A DNA stretch of 64,000 nt from assembly GCA_020064725.1 (NCBI GenBank), contig JAGTWJ010000010.1:310001-374000 (forward strand), written 5' to 3'. The DNA comes from Drechslerella dactyloides. Its lineage: Eukaryota > Ascomycota > Orbiliomycetes > Orbiliales > Orbiliaceae. Below, in pieces: positions 1 through 11,783 of this stretch (positions within the stretch are counted from its first letter, which is position 1; every line of letters begins with the position of its first letter). A model generated the notes under the pieces. It ran no database searches and was not told the origin of the DNA. It worked only from the letters and a program-made list of their open reading frames with translations. A program made the position numbers and the translations under genes.

Positions 1-2799
1 AGCATCTCGTTTGGTTCTATTGAGCATACGCTGGAATATCAGATAGACAAGAAGAATATACCTCCATAAGGATCAGGTTTAGACTGGAAGCTATATGGAT
101 GGCTTCTAAAGTAGCAGTTAAAAGAATCATCTTGAGGCTTATTCATCCTATAGTAATACTACTACAACAACACTGTTGTTGGATTAGAATTCATTTTGTT
201 TTGTGTAACACTAGTGTAAAGCTGACGGGTTCCTGCTGGATGGCAAGCTGGCGACGTTTCCATAGCGTTCCTGCATTCCTAGGCTGGCATAGATACTCGC
301 TGTACTACTATCTATAGTTAGCCTATCTACAGTCGTGGAATCGTACCAATAGATTTATGAAACCATGCAGATCTTATATAACCTTTGCAGCACCCATATC
401 TCTGAGATCTAAGAGATGGTCGCGACCCTGATACATCATCTAACATAGAGAGATAGCCCGGCTTTTAACGTCCTAAATCCCCTAATAAGGCCCAGAGACC
501 ACTTTAGATAACTTGTTGGTATCGTATTCTGAAATAATGAGGTATTCCTCATGAACCTTTCCACACATGAAACAGCCTCGCTCGTTTGGACACTGAATAC
601 GCATAGACGGATAACTTCAGAGAAAATTCGCTACAGTATGCTCGGGGGTGTATATGGTTCTAGAATCTGACCATTTTGATGACTTAGATTCATATTGCAC
701 AGCCTTGATGAACTCCCGGGAAAACTCTTTGTCAAGTTCTCACTCCACTCTTTGCTAAGAGTCATGATCCTAGCTCCCCAAATCTTTTGCGGAATTTATA
801 CATTTTAGTCCCTTTGCGTACCAGTTTGTAGTATCGTCAGTGAGGCATTCCAACATCGGCAACCCCTTCATCCCTGCATACGGTATCAATTAGGTGACGC
901 ACGGCCACGCATGGAACTGTGTAGGTTTGGCTCGCAAGACCAGCCACGCACTGCCATGCAATTGGTTCCCGTGTTTGTGCAGCTAGAAGACACAATTACG
1001 TCAAACACTAGGTACTTTCCGATAAGTCAAACTGCCGTAGAAGTACTCGATATCGGGATTTTTCGCGTGTGGATCCATGTGACGGTCTTCGTCTAGATAC
1101 ACGAGTCTTACCGCAGGGTACACCGAACCCACCGCAAGGAACGAAGAGAGGAGGTACAAAGTCTTACTTGTACAAGTTGCGAATGTTCCTTTATATGTAT
1201 ATCTTATGTTTTTTGGTGTATGCATATGTACCTCTTGTGCAACTGTAACAGTAAGCTATGTACAACCCTCTTAGAGAGAAGCTCGATATTGCCTCTACTG
1301 GGCACGACGGTAGACATTCACAAGTACATTCCTCCATCTTGTTTTATAGTGATCTTGTAGTTTCGAGAGGCGGACTCTTTCTTTGACAGGTTTATAACGA
1401 GTCGATATCCGCTATTAGTCGGGAAAGTTTGCAATTGATTGCGTATTCCGATTCGCTGATTCATCAATTATCCAGTGCAGATGCCTTCTCACCACTTTCA
1501 GGGTTGGGACCTTTCCGATCTACGATGCGATCCGGGCTTTTGATTACTTGGGTTGTCAGAGTGCGCTACTCTGGTACCTTTCCTACCCCTGCCAATCTAG
1601 TTCTATGTAGATTGCATCTAGGAAACTCTAAATGATGGACTCACACATATGCATTCATTGACCCAATTTCTTATATCTAATGAGCGAATATACAAAGAAG
1701 GAAGTAGGTTGAAGCAATCCCAACAGCTTTTAAGCCTCGACATAGGTTATTGAAGCGACTTTATACGGGATATAATCCGCCATCTTATTAATTTCAGCGC
1801 TACCGCATTGAGAAATTTATTTCTCGGACACATGTTGTAGATGCCCAGCGAGATTGCCGGGACTCGATGAAATTCATAAGCACCCCTGCAACCAAGAATA
1901 CGCAATGGTGAATTTCACTCACAGCGTATATTACGTGAGTGCCTGGTTGATAGCTTCAGCTCGAGGTACCGCATTTTCATCGACACTTGAGCCATGATCA
2001 TGACGTACGGGTTTGTTGTGTACAATTCTCATCGACTCTCACTTGCTATATGCGTGCGCGACGAGATACTTACCCACGAGAATTCGATACAGTTCAACTG
2101 ATATACTGACTGTTGAACGAGACGATTTGTCAAAAGTCTGCTTTTGCACGCCGGCCATAGGTAGTATCACAGTTCAATATTTGTAAGATTCACTCTGTAG
2201 CAGTACTGAGTGATATCAAGATTATGGTAGTAGAATTAGCGTGGTGCGAAAGATGAACGGAAGATGGCGGAGCAGGAAATCGGAGCCAATAGATGTGCTG
2301 CATAAAATGAAAACAACCCCAACCTTTGCTTCGCAGCCAAAGGAAGGCGTCCGGCTTGCGAGACAATCCCAACCTGCCATATTTAGAATTTGCATCTCTA
2401 TTGTACTAACATGGAAGACGCAGATTACTGAGTATTCCTTCGATGGGATCTTTCACTGGTCTAGATGACAGTATATACAGCAGACTAGTATTACCAAAGA
2501 CATTAACCGATTAATGTATAGCGAGCACATCAGATAACAGCAGCTGTATTGTAGAATGATGCCCGGCAAAAATAAACCGCACAACGGTCAAGTCGCTCGA
2601 GCACATGATTCATGTCTGCAGAAGAAGCGATGAAAGAAAAAGTTATCGTAGAAAAAAAAGTAGAAAGGAGATATAAAAACACGCCACGATACCACTATCA
2701 AGAGAGAAAAAAAAAAGTCGCCACACCGCCTGCTTTTGTAGAATGCGCAATATAAGTACAAACAAACAGACAGACAGATTACTCCAATGTCGCAGAGTT
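1..2799. other. gene-free, A+T-leaning stretch
   Basis: No reading frame here resembles a known protein; the longest are under about 80 residues and full of rare residues. By eye the stretch is richer in A and T than the gene blocks to its right, with many TA steps, which could fit a decayed repeat or mutated mobile DNA, but no terminal repeats or transposase motif are visible. A 26-bp word near 2340-2366 recurs near 35203-35228. The last 100 bases (A-rich, around 2636-2720) probably serve as the 3' end of the RNase H gene on the minus strand. Confidence 0.6.
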
Positions 2800-3973
2800 C
2801 TAGTCTCTAACTGCGCCATCTCTCGCGAGTTTGTCGGCCATCTCGTTGCCGACGACGCCCTTGTGGCCGTTGACCCACTCGAACTTGGTCTTCGCGCCGC
2901 CTTGCGTGATGCGCTCTTCGATGCGCGTGAGGATCTCCTCGATCAGGTCCTGGTTCTCGACGGGGCGGCCGGCGGCGGTCTGCCAGCCGTTGGAGCGCCA
3001 TTTCTGGAACCACTCGGTGACGCACTGGATGGCGTACTTGCTGTCCGTGAAGATGAGGATCTCGCGGTGCTTGGGTGCGATCTCGATGGCGCGCAGGATG
3101 GCGCTGAGCTCGGCGCGGTTGTTCGTCGCCTTGGGGTCGTTGAGCGGCTCTGACAGGTTTCTAAAAGAAAGTCAGTCGAGAACAAGATAATCATGGGAGT
3201 TGGGAATGGCACCTTTTGTCACCCGGTCCAAACCAGATGCCGACACCAGCGCGTGCGCTCGCGCTGCCGTTCATGAGCGAACTGCCGTCCGTGTATATTT
3301 TCAGCACGGCCGTCTTCTTGGGGACCAGCACGCTGCGCATCAGCTTGGGCGACGTGCGCTTCTCGACCTCCAGCTCGTCCAGGATGTTGTCATCGAGGAC
3401 CTCGCTCTGGTCCTTGCCGTCGCCGGCGTCCGCGCTGAGGTCGTCGGCGTCGAGGATGCTGTCGATCGCGGTGCTACCGCGTCTGCTGCCGGTTGTGGAG
3501 GTCTTCCTGCGCGTGTTCCTGCTGTCCTCGTCCTCGCGGGCGTCGGCTGCGGCGGATGTCGACGCTGCGTTGGCGGCGCTGGTGCTCTCCGCCAGGCCGC
3601 TGTGCTCGCCGACGCCCCTGACGAACGCCTCGGCTTCCTCTCTGGTGGGGAACTGGCGGAATTTCGGGTTCTTCACGCCGACGACGTGTTTCTGGCAGGC
3701 CTCCCAGCTGGTGTAGACGCCGGGGGTGCCGCCGCTGCGGACGCCATAGAATTTGGGGACGTAGGAGGGGCTGTTCGGGTCGGTGCTGGGGTCCTTTCCG
3801 GACAGGTAAAGCTCAGCCTCGCGCTGGGTGGTGAAGCTTTTGAATTCGGCCTTCTTGTAGCCGGTGACTTGGGCGAGGCAGTCCGAGTAGGTCTTGTAGA
3901 TGCCGGGGGTGAAGCCCGTGCGGACGGCGTAGAATTTGGTGGTCTCGGACGCGGGGCGCTTGCGCTTGAGCAT
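2800..3973 (-). CDS. Ribonuclease H1 with two N-terminal hybrid-binding (viroplasmin-like) domains
   Basis: Cleaves the RNA strand of RNA-DNA hybrids (R-loops, replication primers). Two exons, 3213-3973 and 2800-3160, with a 52-bp intron (donor GTGCCA, CTGAC branch, TTTTAG acceptor), give 373 residues. Two copies of the small hybrid-binding fold lie at about residues 12-57 and 73-118, both with the FYAVR/FYGVR...GVY/GIY pattern. A low-complexity acidic linker follows, then the RNase H domain from about 223. The catalytic set is complete: TDGS (D229), NNRAELSA (E), FTDSKYA (D), NGHKG (H) and GNEMADKLA (D). The intron joins GPGDK to NLSEPLND, as expected for the family. The start chosen is the ATG before LKRKRPASE. 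An in-frame ATG at 4207 would add 78 Arg-rich residues, so a second isoform is possible. Well supported as RNase H1. Confidence 0.93.
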
Positions 3974-4690
3974 GATTGCGAGCGCGAGGTTGTACGCGCG
4001 CAGGAGGTGGAGGAAAGTGCGATGACGGATTGCGACGGCTCTCCACGGGCGTGTGGATGGTCTCACGAGGGGTAAAGGGTGGTGATGCTCACGGCTCGAC
4101 TCGGAGGTGAGCGGCGGAGGAGCGGTCGTGGAGTCGAGGGGGGTGGGTTTGGAGCCTGCTGGGGCGGTGATGTTAGCGCAGGAGGTCCCAAGCCGCGCAG
4201 AACGCATTCACGCAGGCGAACAGGAGCACTGACGGACAATAGACGACACGATCACGCCTGGTAGACGGCGCTGGAGTCGGCGGAGGAGCGAGGCCGCGTG
4301 GTTTCAGGTGCAATGGGCGGCGGGAGTTTAGCGATGGGAGGGAAGACGGGGAGGAGGAGGTGGAGGAGGAGAGGACGGGGCCCCGGCGAGGTTGCAGTCA
4401 GTGGCCCGCCACACAACACAGCCGCACGTCAAAACGGCACCCACGGAGAAACTATCACGACACGATGCGGTTCACGATGCGCTCAATTTATTTTGTCACG
4501 AAAGAATACGGGTCACGGCAGGATATTGCGCAACGGCGCTGCATCGCCGGGACTGGTGCTGGTCTCAAAATTGCCCAATTCACATGCATACATCTATCTG
4601 GGTACTGCGTCTCTATCGCTCTATCATGCACACGCGCCTCCTCATGCCATCAAGGCCTCAAACTAAGTAGGTAGCTGGTAACCTCGCAGC

Positions 4691-6203
4691 TCAATCCGCA
4701 CCGATGATGATCTCCTTCTTGCTCTCCGACTTCTCCTTGCGCGGGGCCACGCCCAGCCCGTTGCGGTTGCGGAAGAACAGCACGCCGCTGCCCTCCGCGC
4801 CGACCGGCTCCTCGACGAAATGGCACCACCGCGCCGAGTGCCACAGCGATCCCAGGAAGCCCCAGGCGCCGCCGGCGGTGTTGGAGCGGTAGTGCTCGCC
4901 CATGACGCCCTTGATGGCCTCGGTGGCCTCGTCGGCGTTGTAGAAGGGGATCGAGGAGACGTAGTGGTGCGCGACGTGCGTCTCAATGATCCCGTGCAGC
5001 AGGTGGCGGCCGATGAAGCCGAATTCGCGGTCGATCGTCGCAGCGGCACCACGGGTGAAGTTCCACGCCGAAGGCTCGTAATGCGGCAGTGTGGGGTCAG
5101 TGTGCTGCAGATACGTGATGGCAACTATATTCGCGCCGGTTAGCAAAGTTCACGCACGGACTACAACATCGAAAATTTAATATCGATAAGAAGATTCAAA
5201 GATGCTACATACCCAGCCAGTGGTTGACCCACAAATATGGAATGCCGTACCACACGAGCACGTTCGACGCGCCCCACCGCTGGCAGGCGGCGTACAGCAC
5301 AACAGCCATGATGGCCAGTCCCAAGTCGCTGAGCAGGATCAGGTTGCGGTGCTTGTTCTCGTACAGCGGGCTGTCCAGGTTGAAGTGGTTCACGCCCTGG
5401 AACCAGCCGTTGCGCTTGCCCTTGCCGCGGCCCTCGGTCTGCTTCTCGTGGAAGTTGTGGCCGGTGACGTTGGTGAACAGGTAAAGGGGCCAGCCGATGA
5501 GCTGCTGCCCGATCATGTGGCCAGCGGTGTACAGCGGGGTCTCCTCCATGAGCTCGCCAACCTTGGCGCCGAACTTCAAGGCGTACTCGGCACGCGTGCG
5601 GGGCACGAAGACCATGTCGCGCTGCATGTGGCCAGTGGCTTTGTGATGCTTGTGATGGGAGATCTGCCAGGAAAAGTACGGGACGAGCAGGGACGAGTGC
5701 ACGACCCAGCCAACGGTGTTGTTAAGCAGCTTGTAGTCCGAGAAGGCGCCGTGGCCACACTCGTGGGCGAGGACCCACAGACCGGTGGCGAACAGGCCCT
5801 GGAGGACGGTGTAGACGGCCCAGGCAGCGGCACGAGCGTAGACGTTAGGCATGGCGGGGATGATGTGGTTGTTGAAGGCGATAAACGTGGTGGTCAGCAA
5901 AACCATGTCCCTGGCGACGTAGCTGAGCGAGCGGAGAGCCGACCGCTTGAAGCAGTGCTTGGGGATGGCATCGTAGATATCCTTGATGGTGAAATCCGGC
6001 AGCTTGAACTCCTCGCCGTAGGTGTTCAGCAGCTTGGGCGAGGCGCCCGCTTGGGCCTTGACGTCCAGGTCGCTAAGGGACGTGGCCGAGGAGTGCCGCG
6101 AAGCATTGAACGACGGCGACTCGGACGGCGAGACGGAGTTCGAGGTCGAGATGGCGCTCTGCGAGGTGCTCACTCGCGCAGCGGCAGCGGGACGGGCGGC
6201 CAT
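4691..6203 (-). CDS. Delta-12 (oleate) fatty acid desaturase, membrane-bound
   Basis: Converts oleoyl to linoleoyl chains in the ER membrane using a di-iron centre. Exons 5213-6203 and 4691-5124, separated by an 88-bp intron (GTATGT...ATATAG), encode 474 residues, the normal fungal length. The three histidine boxes are visible: HECGH, then HHKHHKATGH, then HVAHH in exon 2. Other family marks are DMVFVPRTR, GVNHFNLDSPLYENKH and the C-terminal SLWHSARWCHFVEE. A Ser-rich tail of about 50 residues precedes the conserved start of the domain (EFKLPDFTIKDIYDAIPKHC). The ATG in CACAATGGC context at 6203 is the first in-frame ATG; the open frame continues upstream only from non-ATG codons. HHKHHKATGH favours delta-12 over omega-3 activity, but substrate choice cannot be settled from sequence. 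The gene is followed on the same strand by RNase H, with about 0.7 kb between the two coding regions. Confidence 0.93.
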
Positions 6204-9200
6204 TGTGGAGTTTTTCCAAGATCTCGAGATCTTGATATCGAAGTTCTCGACTGGACCCTTCAGGAGCAAGTTAATGCTTCTTCTTCTGCTTCTTCTGCGT
6301 TGCGGGCGAAGTTTTGCAACAGCAGGCCGACGGATCTAGCCAGGACGAATTGGCATTAGCCCATTGACCGGTAAAACGGACGAGGGAGGAATCCAGTCAA
6401 GCTGGAGACGGAGACGGCTCTTTTACTCACCGGAGGCAGCGTCGATGCGTGGAGAACGAAGGTTGAAAGGCGGGCGGGCGAAGGAGAAAAAGGGCGAGCA
6501 CGTTTGGTGGAGCAGCTTTGCGTCCTCAACAAAATTCAGCCAAGCGAGCTGCAGCTGCACCGACAGGACGGAAACTCCAGCTCAGAACAACCGGCTCACG
6601 GACGACGCCAGCTGAAGAATTCGAAGCAGAAGATGCAGCTGTGGAATGCTGTCGATGCGGAACGGCGAGAGGCCAGCTTGCCAGCGTAGACGCTATCGAA
6701 AAGGGCGGCCGTGGACGTCTGCTCAGGTGCGGAGGGCTCGATGCATACATCCATCCTCCCAACATGTCCGTTTTATATATCTCAGCCATTCTGCCCAGGC
6801 TAACCCGATCTTTCTCGTTCGTCCAGGCCGGCAGGGCTTCCGTCGACTGCTCACAAGACCGGCTGCAGTAAAGTGGCAGTCTGGACTGTGATATCCGCCC
6901 GTCCGCCGTTAGACGGCTCGCTGAGAGACAAGCGTTTGCCTGAATCACGCAGCTGGGTTCGGGAGGGCTCGAGGGCTGTCACAGGCCACCAGCTGCCAGC
7001 CCGCATGGTTACTTTATACGACAGTGCTCCTTTCATACTGAGAAATAATATGGACGGATTGGGGTAGCGATTGGCTAAGCTATTGCTCGACGGACAGGCT
7101 TGAGCCTGGCGATAATTAATTCGTCTCCGCCTATTGGCTGCTGGCCCGGAATGGACAGCACTGCTTTTGCAGAGGAGACTGTGTTAGTGGGAGCTTCAAC
7201 TGTTATCCAGACGTCGACCTTCGTTCAGCAATCGATGGCAATTCCTGCTACTCGTGCTCAGCAAGCGCATACACACATGCAAGCGGTATATACACAGCAT
7301 ATACCCGTTACGGTGCGTCTTCGCTGCTCCACATCGGAAACCATCTTGTGCTATGGGTGCTGATTCGAATCGATTCTATCGATATCAGATGAAAGAAAAG
7401 CGAAGAAAGCCCCTCGGACGGAAGTTGTGCCACAACCACGACATGTGAAAGAGAACCCCCATGCGACTTTGCTGTTTCGCGACATCTCTCAGCCAATCAG
7501 ACGGCCTGCGGGTGTCATGCAGGGCCGCCCGCAGCTTTCCTCGATCGGAATAGCGTGTCCAGCGGGTCCCGAACCAGTGCTGAAATTTTATCCTGATTTT
7601 CCTCGCCCAAATTCTGTTGGGGAGACCGACTTTTTCGTGTCGAATTTGACTTGGAGTCCGATTGAGACTGGCGAGCGGATCGGGAAGGCGGCCAACGGCA
7701 AACCATCAAAACAGCCATCCTCAACAGTCCCAAACAGGCGAATATTCGAATATCCAGGCATAACAGCTCGAATTCAAGGAAAATCCCGTCGTCGACACCG
7801 GAGTTAAATACTCGCAGAGGGCCACCCGACGGCTCACCCGTGAGCTGATAAGCGATCGATCGATCGGGCTAGCCGCATTGGCTGGAATGCAAGCTAGCAG
7901 CGATGGCATCTGTCAGATGCAGCATTCTTGGTGTGGTTGAAGGTGCCCGCTAGGCTGTCGATTCAACTGCTGCCTTTTCCCCTTGCCTTCAAGCTGCCGT
8001 ACCTTCGAATCGGTTTGTGATCCAGCGTGCAGCTGCAGGATTGTTTCTGCCCATCGTCAACGTGAGCTGTTTCCTGCGGAATATACCATCTCGCACCCCG
8101 GGTCGCGATCGATGCTCTGCAGATGTCGTGCGACAGGGACATGGTTCTCCAACCAACGCCATCCAGCTCCCTGTTCAAACTGTGCTTTTCCCCGCAGAAC
8201 AGAACAGGAAGCTGCCGATCTACCTAAAAGCCCCACAACTTGCTGTTTCATCGGTGGAGAACATCAGCGTCATCGAGGCCAGTTGTATAACGGTTGTGGG
8301 ATCGCCCAACCAACAGCTGTCGAGTGCAAGAAGACATTTACAAGTCGAAGCTCGGAAGCTCCCATTCCAACAGCCCCATTCCATAGTCAGCCGACGAGTG
8401 AATTTTTGCGGAAGATCAGAAGTCCCCGCTTGCGTTCACAGCTCGCCACCCCTCCATAACAGCCAACAGGCGACGACTCAGGTCAGAAGACTCGCCCCTC
8501 GCTCCCGTTTACCCTCTCGAGCTGCAAATTATCCAAACGCTCACCACGACCAGGTGCTCCATCGACCGAAGCCGGATTACCCGGCAAGATTGCAGAAGCA
8601 ACATCAACCCGGATTCCTCTCTCTCGGCTGCGAGCTACGGATCGAGCTGACAGCGAGCATCGGCGCGGACATGGGGGTGCTACGGCGTGCCTGCTGTGAT
8701 GCCACCGACGCATCTGCATCGGCATTCGCATTCTCCAATCGGTGCCTTGGGATAGCTGATGTCGATGAACAACATGGCTAACCCGGTGGCTGGGACTACA
8801 CGTCGCCGTTGAGATTGCGCTCAACAAATCGCATCCCGGCATCGACGTATTTAAGCAGCGCCATGACTGGGCTCATGAAGTCCAGCTGGCGGTCGACAGT
8901 TTTCATCGCGACAATTTCGCCGGCTGTTGCATTTTGGCAAACGCGCGTTGCAACGACAAACGCTCAACACGCCAACACATCAACACATCCGCGCATTCTT
9001 GACGTCGCCGCCAACCAACAGCGCCGGTGAGTTCAACGTCTCCTGTCGAAACCTCTATCAAAGTTATACACACACACACACATACACATCTGCGGAATCT
9101 CGATGCATCATTCCGTCAGTGCAAGGCTTCGTCGCGCGATAGCAAGGAACGGCGCCTGCCTTGGACCAGTCTTCCCGCAAGAGCCCGCTCCTTCCATCGG

Positions 9201-9848
9201 CGTTTGTTTTCGAAACAGCCGGAGGTGCAAGCCCCCCAGCTAGGCGGACCTCGGCCTGCGTACCTCGAGCACGACTTCGCAGTTGCGTCCCCACTCCAAC
9301 ATAAACAGAGTTCCGCGCCAGAGCCCCCACTCGGCGCATCATTCAGGCCGGCTCCCGTTGGCTCATTTCATCTAACTCGTCATTTATTGATGCGCCGATG
9401 CGTCGGGTAGCCGGTGCTGTGTGCTGCCGTTGGCGTGTGCTTTGCTGACCGACTGCTTGATGAAACAGAACCACGTCAGGCCGCCGACACGCCGTCTTGT
9501 CTCGTAATCAACCATTCGCTCGCCGGAGATACTTCCACTTACAGTCTATTTTATACCGCTTCGACGCCGGTTCCCTCTCCCTTCCTATTTTACTCCCACC
9601 TGCCTCTCGCGTCGCTCGTTCGCGCCCTGCGCCTGGTACAGACAGGTACATATACACAGAACTTATAGACGGGACTCGCCCCGAAGGACAAACCTCGTAT
9701 CTACTACCCCTTTTCATTCTCGCCATTTGCTAGCCCCTGCGCGCGACGCCGACACTGCGTTGCGTGACGTCAAGCCTATAGCTATCCGCAGCGCTCCGAC
9801 CCTCGATCCATTCCAGCACCCACTGTACAGCTCCAGCATTCTCGCGAG
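6204..9848. other. intergenic region between divergent desaturase and thioesterase genes
   Basis: About 3.6 kb lies between two divergently transcribed genes, so it must hold both promoters. The part next to the desaturase (6204-6310) contains TTC/GAA-rich sequence, likely leader. A short CA microsatellite sits at 9067-9082. Near the thioesterase start, pyrimidine-rich sequence with TATATACACAG at about 9650 looks like core promoter or leader. Open frames up to 254 codons (8017-8781, plus) have no recognisable domain and no supporting splice pattern; I do not call them. Confidence 0.5.
9067..9082. repeat. AC dinucleotide microsatellite
   Basis: About eight AC units in the divergent intergenic region upstream of the thioesterase-like gene. 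Confidence 0.85.
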
Positions 9849-11024
9849 ATGCCGCTCCTCAGCTCGATGCGCGACCGCCTCCGCGACCGCCTGCGCGGCG
9901 CTCTGGTCGCCGGCGCCGCCTACGCCAACCCGCGCACGATGACAGCCGGCAAGCTCGGCCGCATCCTCGCCGTCCTGCTCGTCCTCGCCAATCTCAAAGT
10001 CATCCCTTTCTTCTGGCACGTACGTAGAAGCACCCCTCCTCATACTGCAATCGCGATGATCGCGCATACCAGAGCTGCTCGAGCTTGCTAACACGGTGTC
10101 ATCCAACAGACCCGCTTCTGGTACGGCCTGTACACCCACCTGCTCGCCCGGCGCCGCATCCTCCCGAACCCAACGCAGCTGTTCGCGCCCGTCAAAATCA
10201 GCTCGCGCGCGCCGCTGTACGAATGCGACTTCAACTGCCACAAGAGCAACAGCACCTACTTTTCCGACCTCGACATCGCGCGTACCCACCTCGTCGCGCA
10301 CCTCATCAAAAAGTCCCTGCGGCTGCGCCGGCAGCGCGGCGACAAGCCGCTGTACGTCGCCCTCGGCGGCGTCGTCAGCCTGTTCCGCCGCGAGATCAAG
10401 CCGTACCAGCGCTACGAGGTCTGGAGCCGCGTGCTCGCCTGGGACGACAAGTGGTTCTGGATCGTCAGCCATTTCGTCGCCGCGGAGAAAGACCGCGCTG
10501 GCAAGCGCCGGATCTACGCGTCCTCGCTCAGCAAGTATGTCTTCAAGGTGGAGCGGAAGACGATCCCGCCCGTGGAGGTCCTTGAGGAGTCCGGCTTGCT
10601 GCCGAAGCGGCCGGAGTCCGAGTTGAGCCAGAAGCTGAACGGCGTGCTCGACCGGCCCGCGGGGCTGATGGAGAGCGCCGATCTGATCATGAAGACGGAG
10701 GTGCTGCACCCGCATCTGCAGCATCTGGACGCGGACTCGTCGACGGGCAGCGGGAGCGTGACGCCCGCGGTTGCAGTGCCGACGGTGACGATGACAGCGG
10801 CGGAAGAGCAGCTGGCAGCCGAAGAGGACGCGCTTGAGCTCGTCGATAAGATCACAAAGTGGGACTGGGAGACCGTCGAGCGGCTGCGGTGCCACGGGCT
10901 GCGGATCGCGGGGAATATGCTCGGCCTGGACGCGCTGGAGGGCGAGTTTGAGAAGGGGAACGACCGCGTCGGCGGGCGCGTGGCCGAGTATTCGACGTCC
11001 TTCCTGGGACTGTCGTGGGCGTAA
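9849..11024 (+). CDS. THEM6-like hotdog-fold thioesterase-family protein
   Basis: Belongs to the 4HBT_2/THEM6-like hotdog group, found in fungi as membrane-anchored proteins of unclear substrate; acyl-CoA thioesterase activity is presumed, not shown. Exons 9849-10019 and 10110-11024 with a 90-bp intron (GTACGT...CAACAG, phase 0) encode 361 residues. One hydrophobic segment at about residues 35-55 (GRILAVLLVLANLKVIPFFW) is followed by the hotdog core. The core carries the diagnostic YECDFNCHKSNSTYFSDLD, the RTHLVAHL helix, and KPYQRYEVWSRVLAWDDKWF. The tail from about residue 215 is low-complexity and less conserved. Transcribed away from the desaturase; its 3' end faces the 3' end of the lactate dehydrogenase gene 760 bp away. 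The family call is secure; the reaction is not. Confidence 0.85.
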
Positions 11025-11783
11025 ACCGTCCGCTGAATACACTACTCCATATATACTCTCCCAACTTATACGCTCTGGGTGATTGGCAGCCGGCAAACGA
11101 ATAATGTACATGCAAAGATTTCGGACGACTGTATGCGTGGGTGGGAGGCTTGTCATTTATAACGGGGGGATAGGATATACGGGGACATCATCATTACATC
11201 TAGAAGTTATCATTGGAGGATCGCGTCTTGTCTGCATTTATCGTGCACGCGCACTGGATTGTATGTTATCTGTTGTAATTGAGCGCTGTCTGGTACATTA
11301 TTCTTCCGGCACGATCTGAAATGTTCTCCTTTGTCACACTTTACGCTTTTCATGCTTGATGCATGGTCGGTTTTCTGGCACGCGCACAATGTACTCGGTT
11401 CCGGATAGCGGTTGATTGCCTGACCACAAACGTCTACACGTAATATCCTAATACCACACAAAAAGGTCTGTGCAGCTGAATGCAATCGGCGATGAATTCC
11501 GAACGTAGGCAAACCCAACGACATGCTAATACTCACAAATATATCATACAACATGCTGAACGTTAGAGTCTAAAGCACTCATCCAATCTGATCTGTACAG
11601 TTTGAGGTCCTCCCCAGCTCCAATGTTCTCGCACATATGCTGATCCAGCCAGAGACAGTCCCTTCCTATCGATGCCCGGCAATGACGTTGGAGAATGCTA
11701 TGAGAACGTCGCCCTCTACCCGCAACCATCATCTGACAGTTCAACCCGGTTAGATGGAACGAGACAAGATAGTCGGAACTAAG
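11025..11783. other. short convergent intergenic region
   Basis: Lies between the 3' ends of the thioesterase (plus) and the lactate dehydrogenase-like gene (minus). A+T-leaning sequence with possible polyadenylation signals (AATAATG near 11099, several TTTAT/ATAAA-like words). No gene or structured element seen. Confidence 0.5.

Noticed and set aside
3200..4075. 291-codon plus-strand frame over RNase H
   Set aside because: Antisense shadow; Ala/Gly/Val-rich composition typical of the complement of a GC-rich gene.
5202..6359. 385-codon frame on the plus strand
   Set aside because: Antisense shadow of the delta-12 desaturase exon; no family resemblance, and its codons follow the GC-rich third positions of the real gene.
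8017..8781. 254-codon plus-strand frame
   Set aside because: No recognisable motif, no promoter/leader signature, mixed composition; long chance frames are expected in GC-moderate DNA.
9714..11156. 480-codon frame on the minus strand
   Set aside because: Antisense to the thioesterase-like gene, with no ATG-supported domain; the plus strand has clear hotdog motifs and a proper intron.
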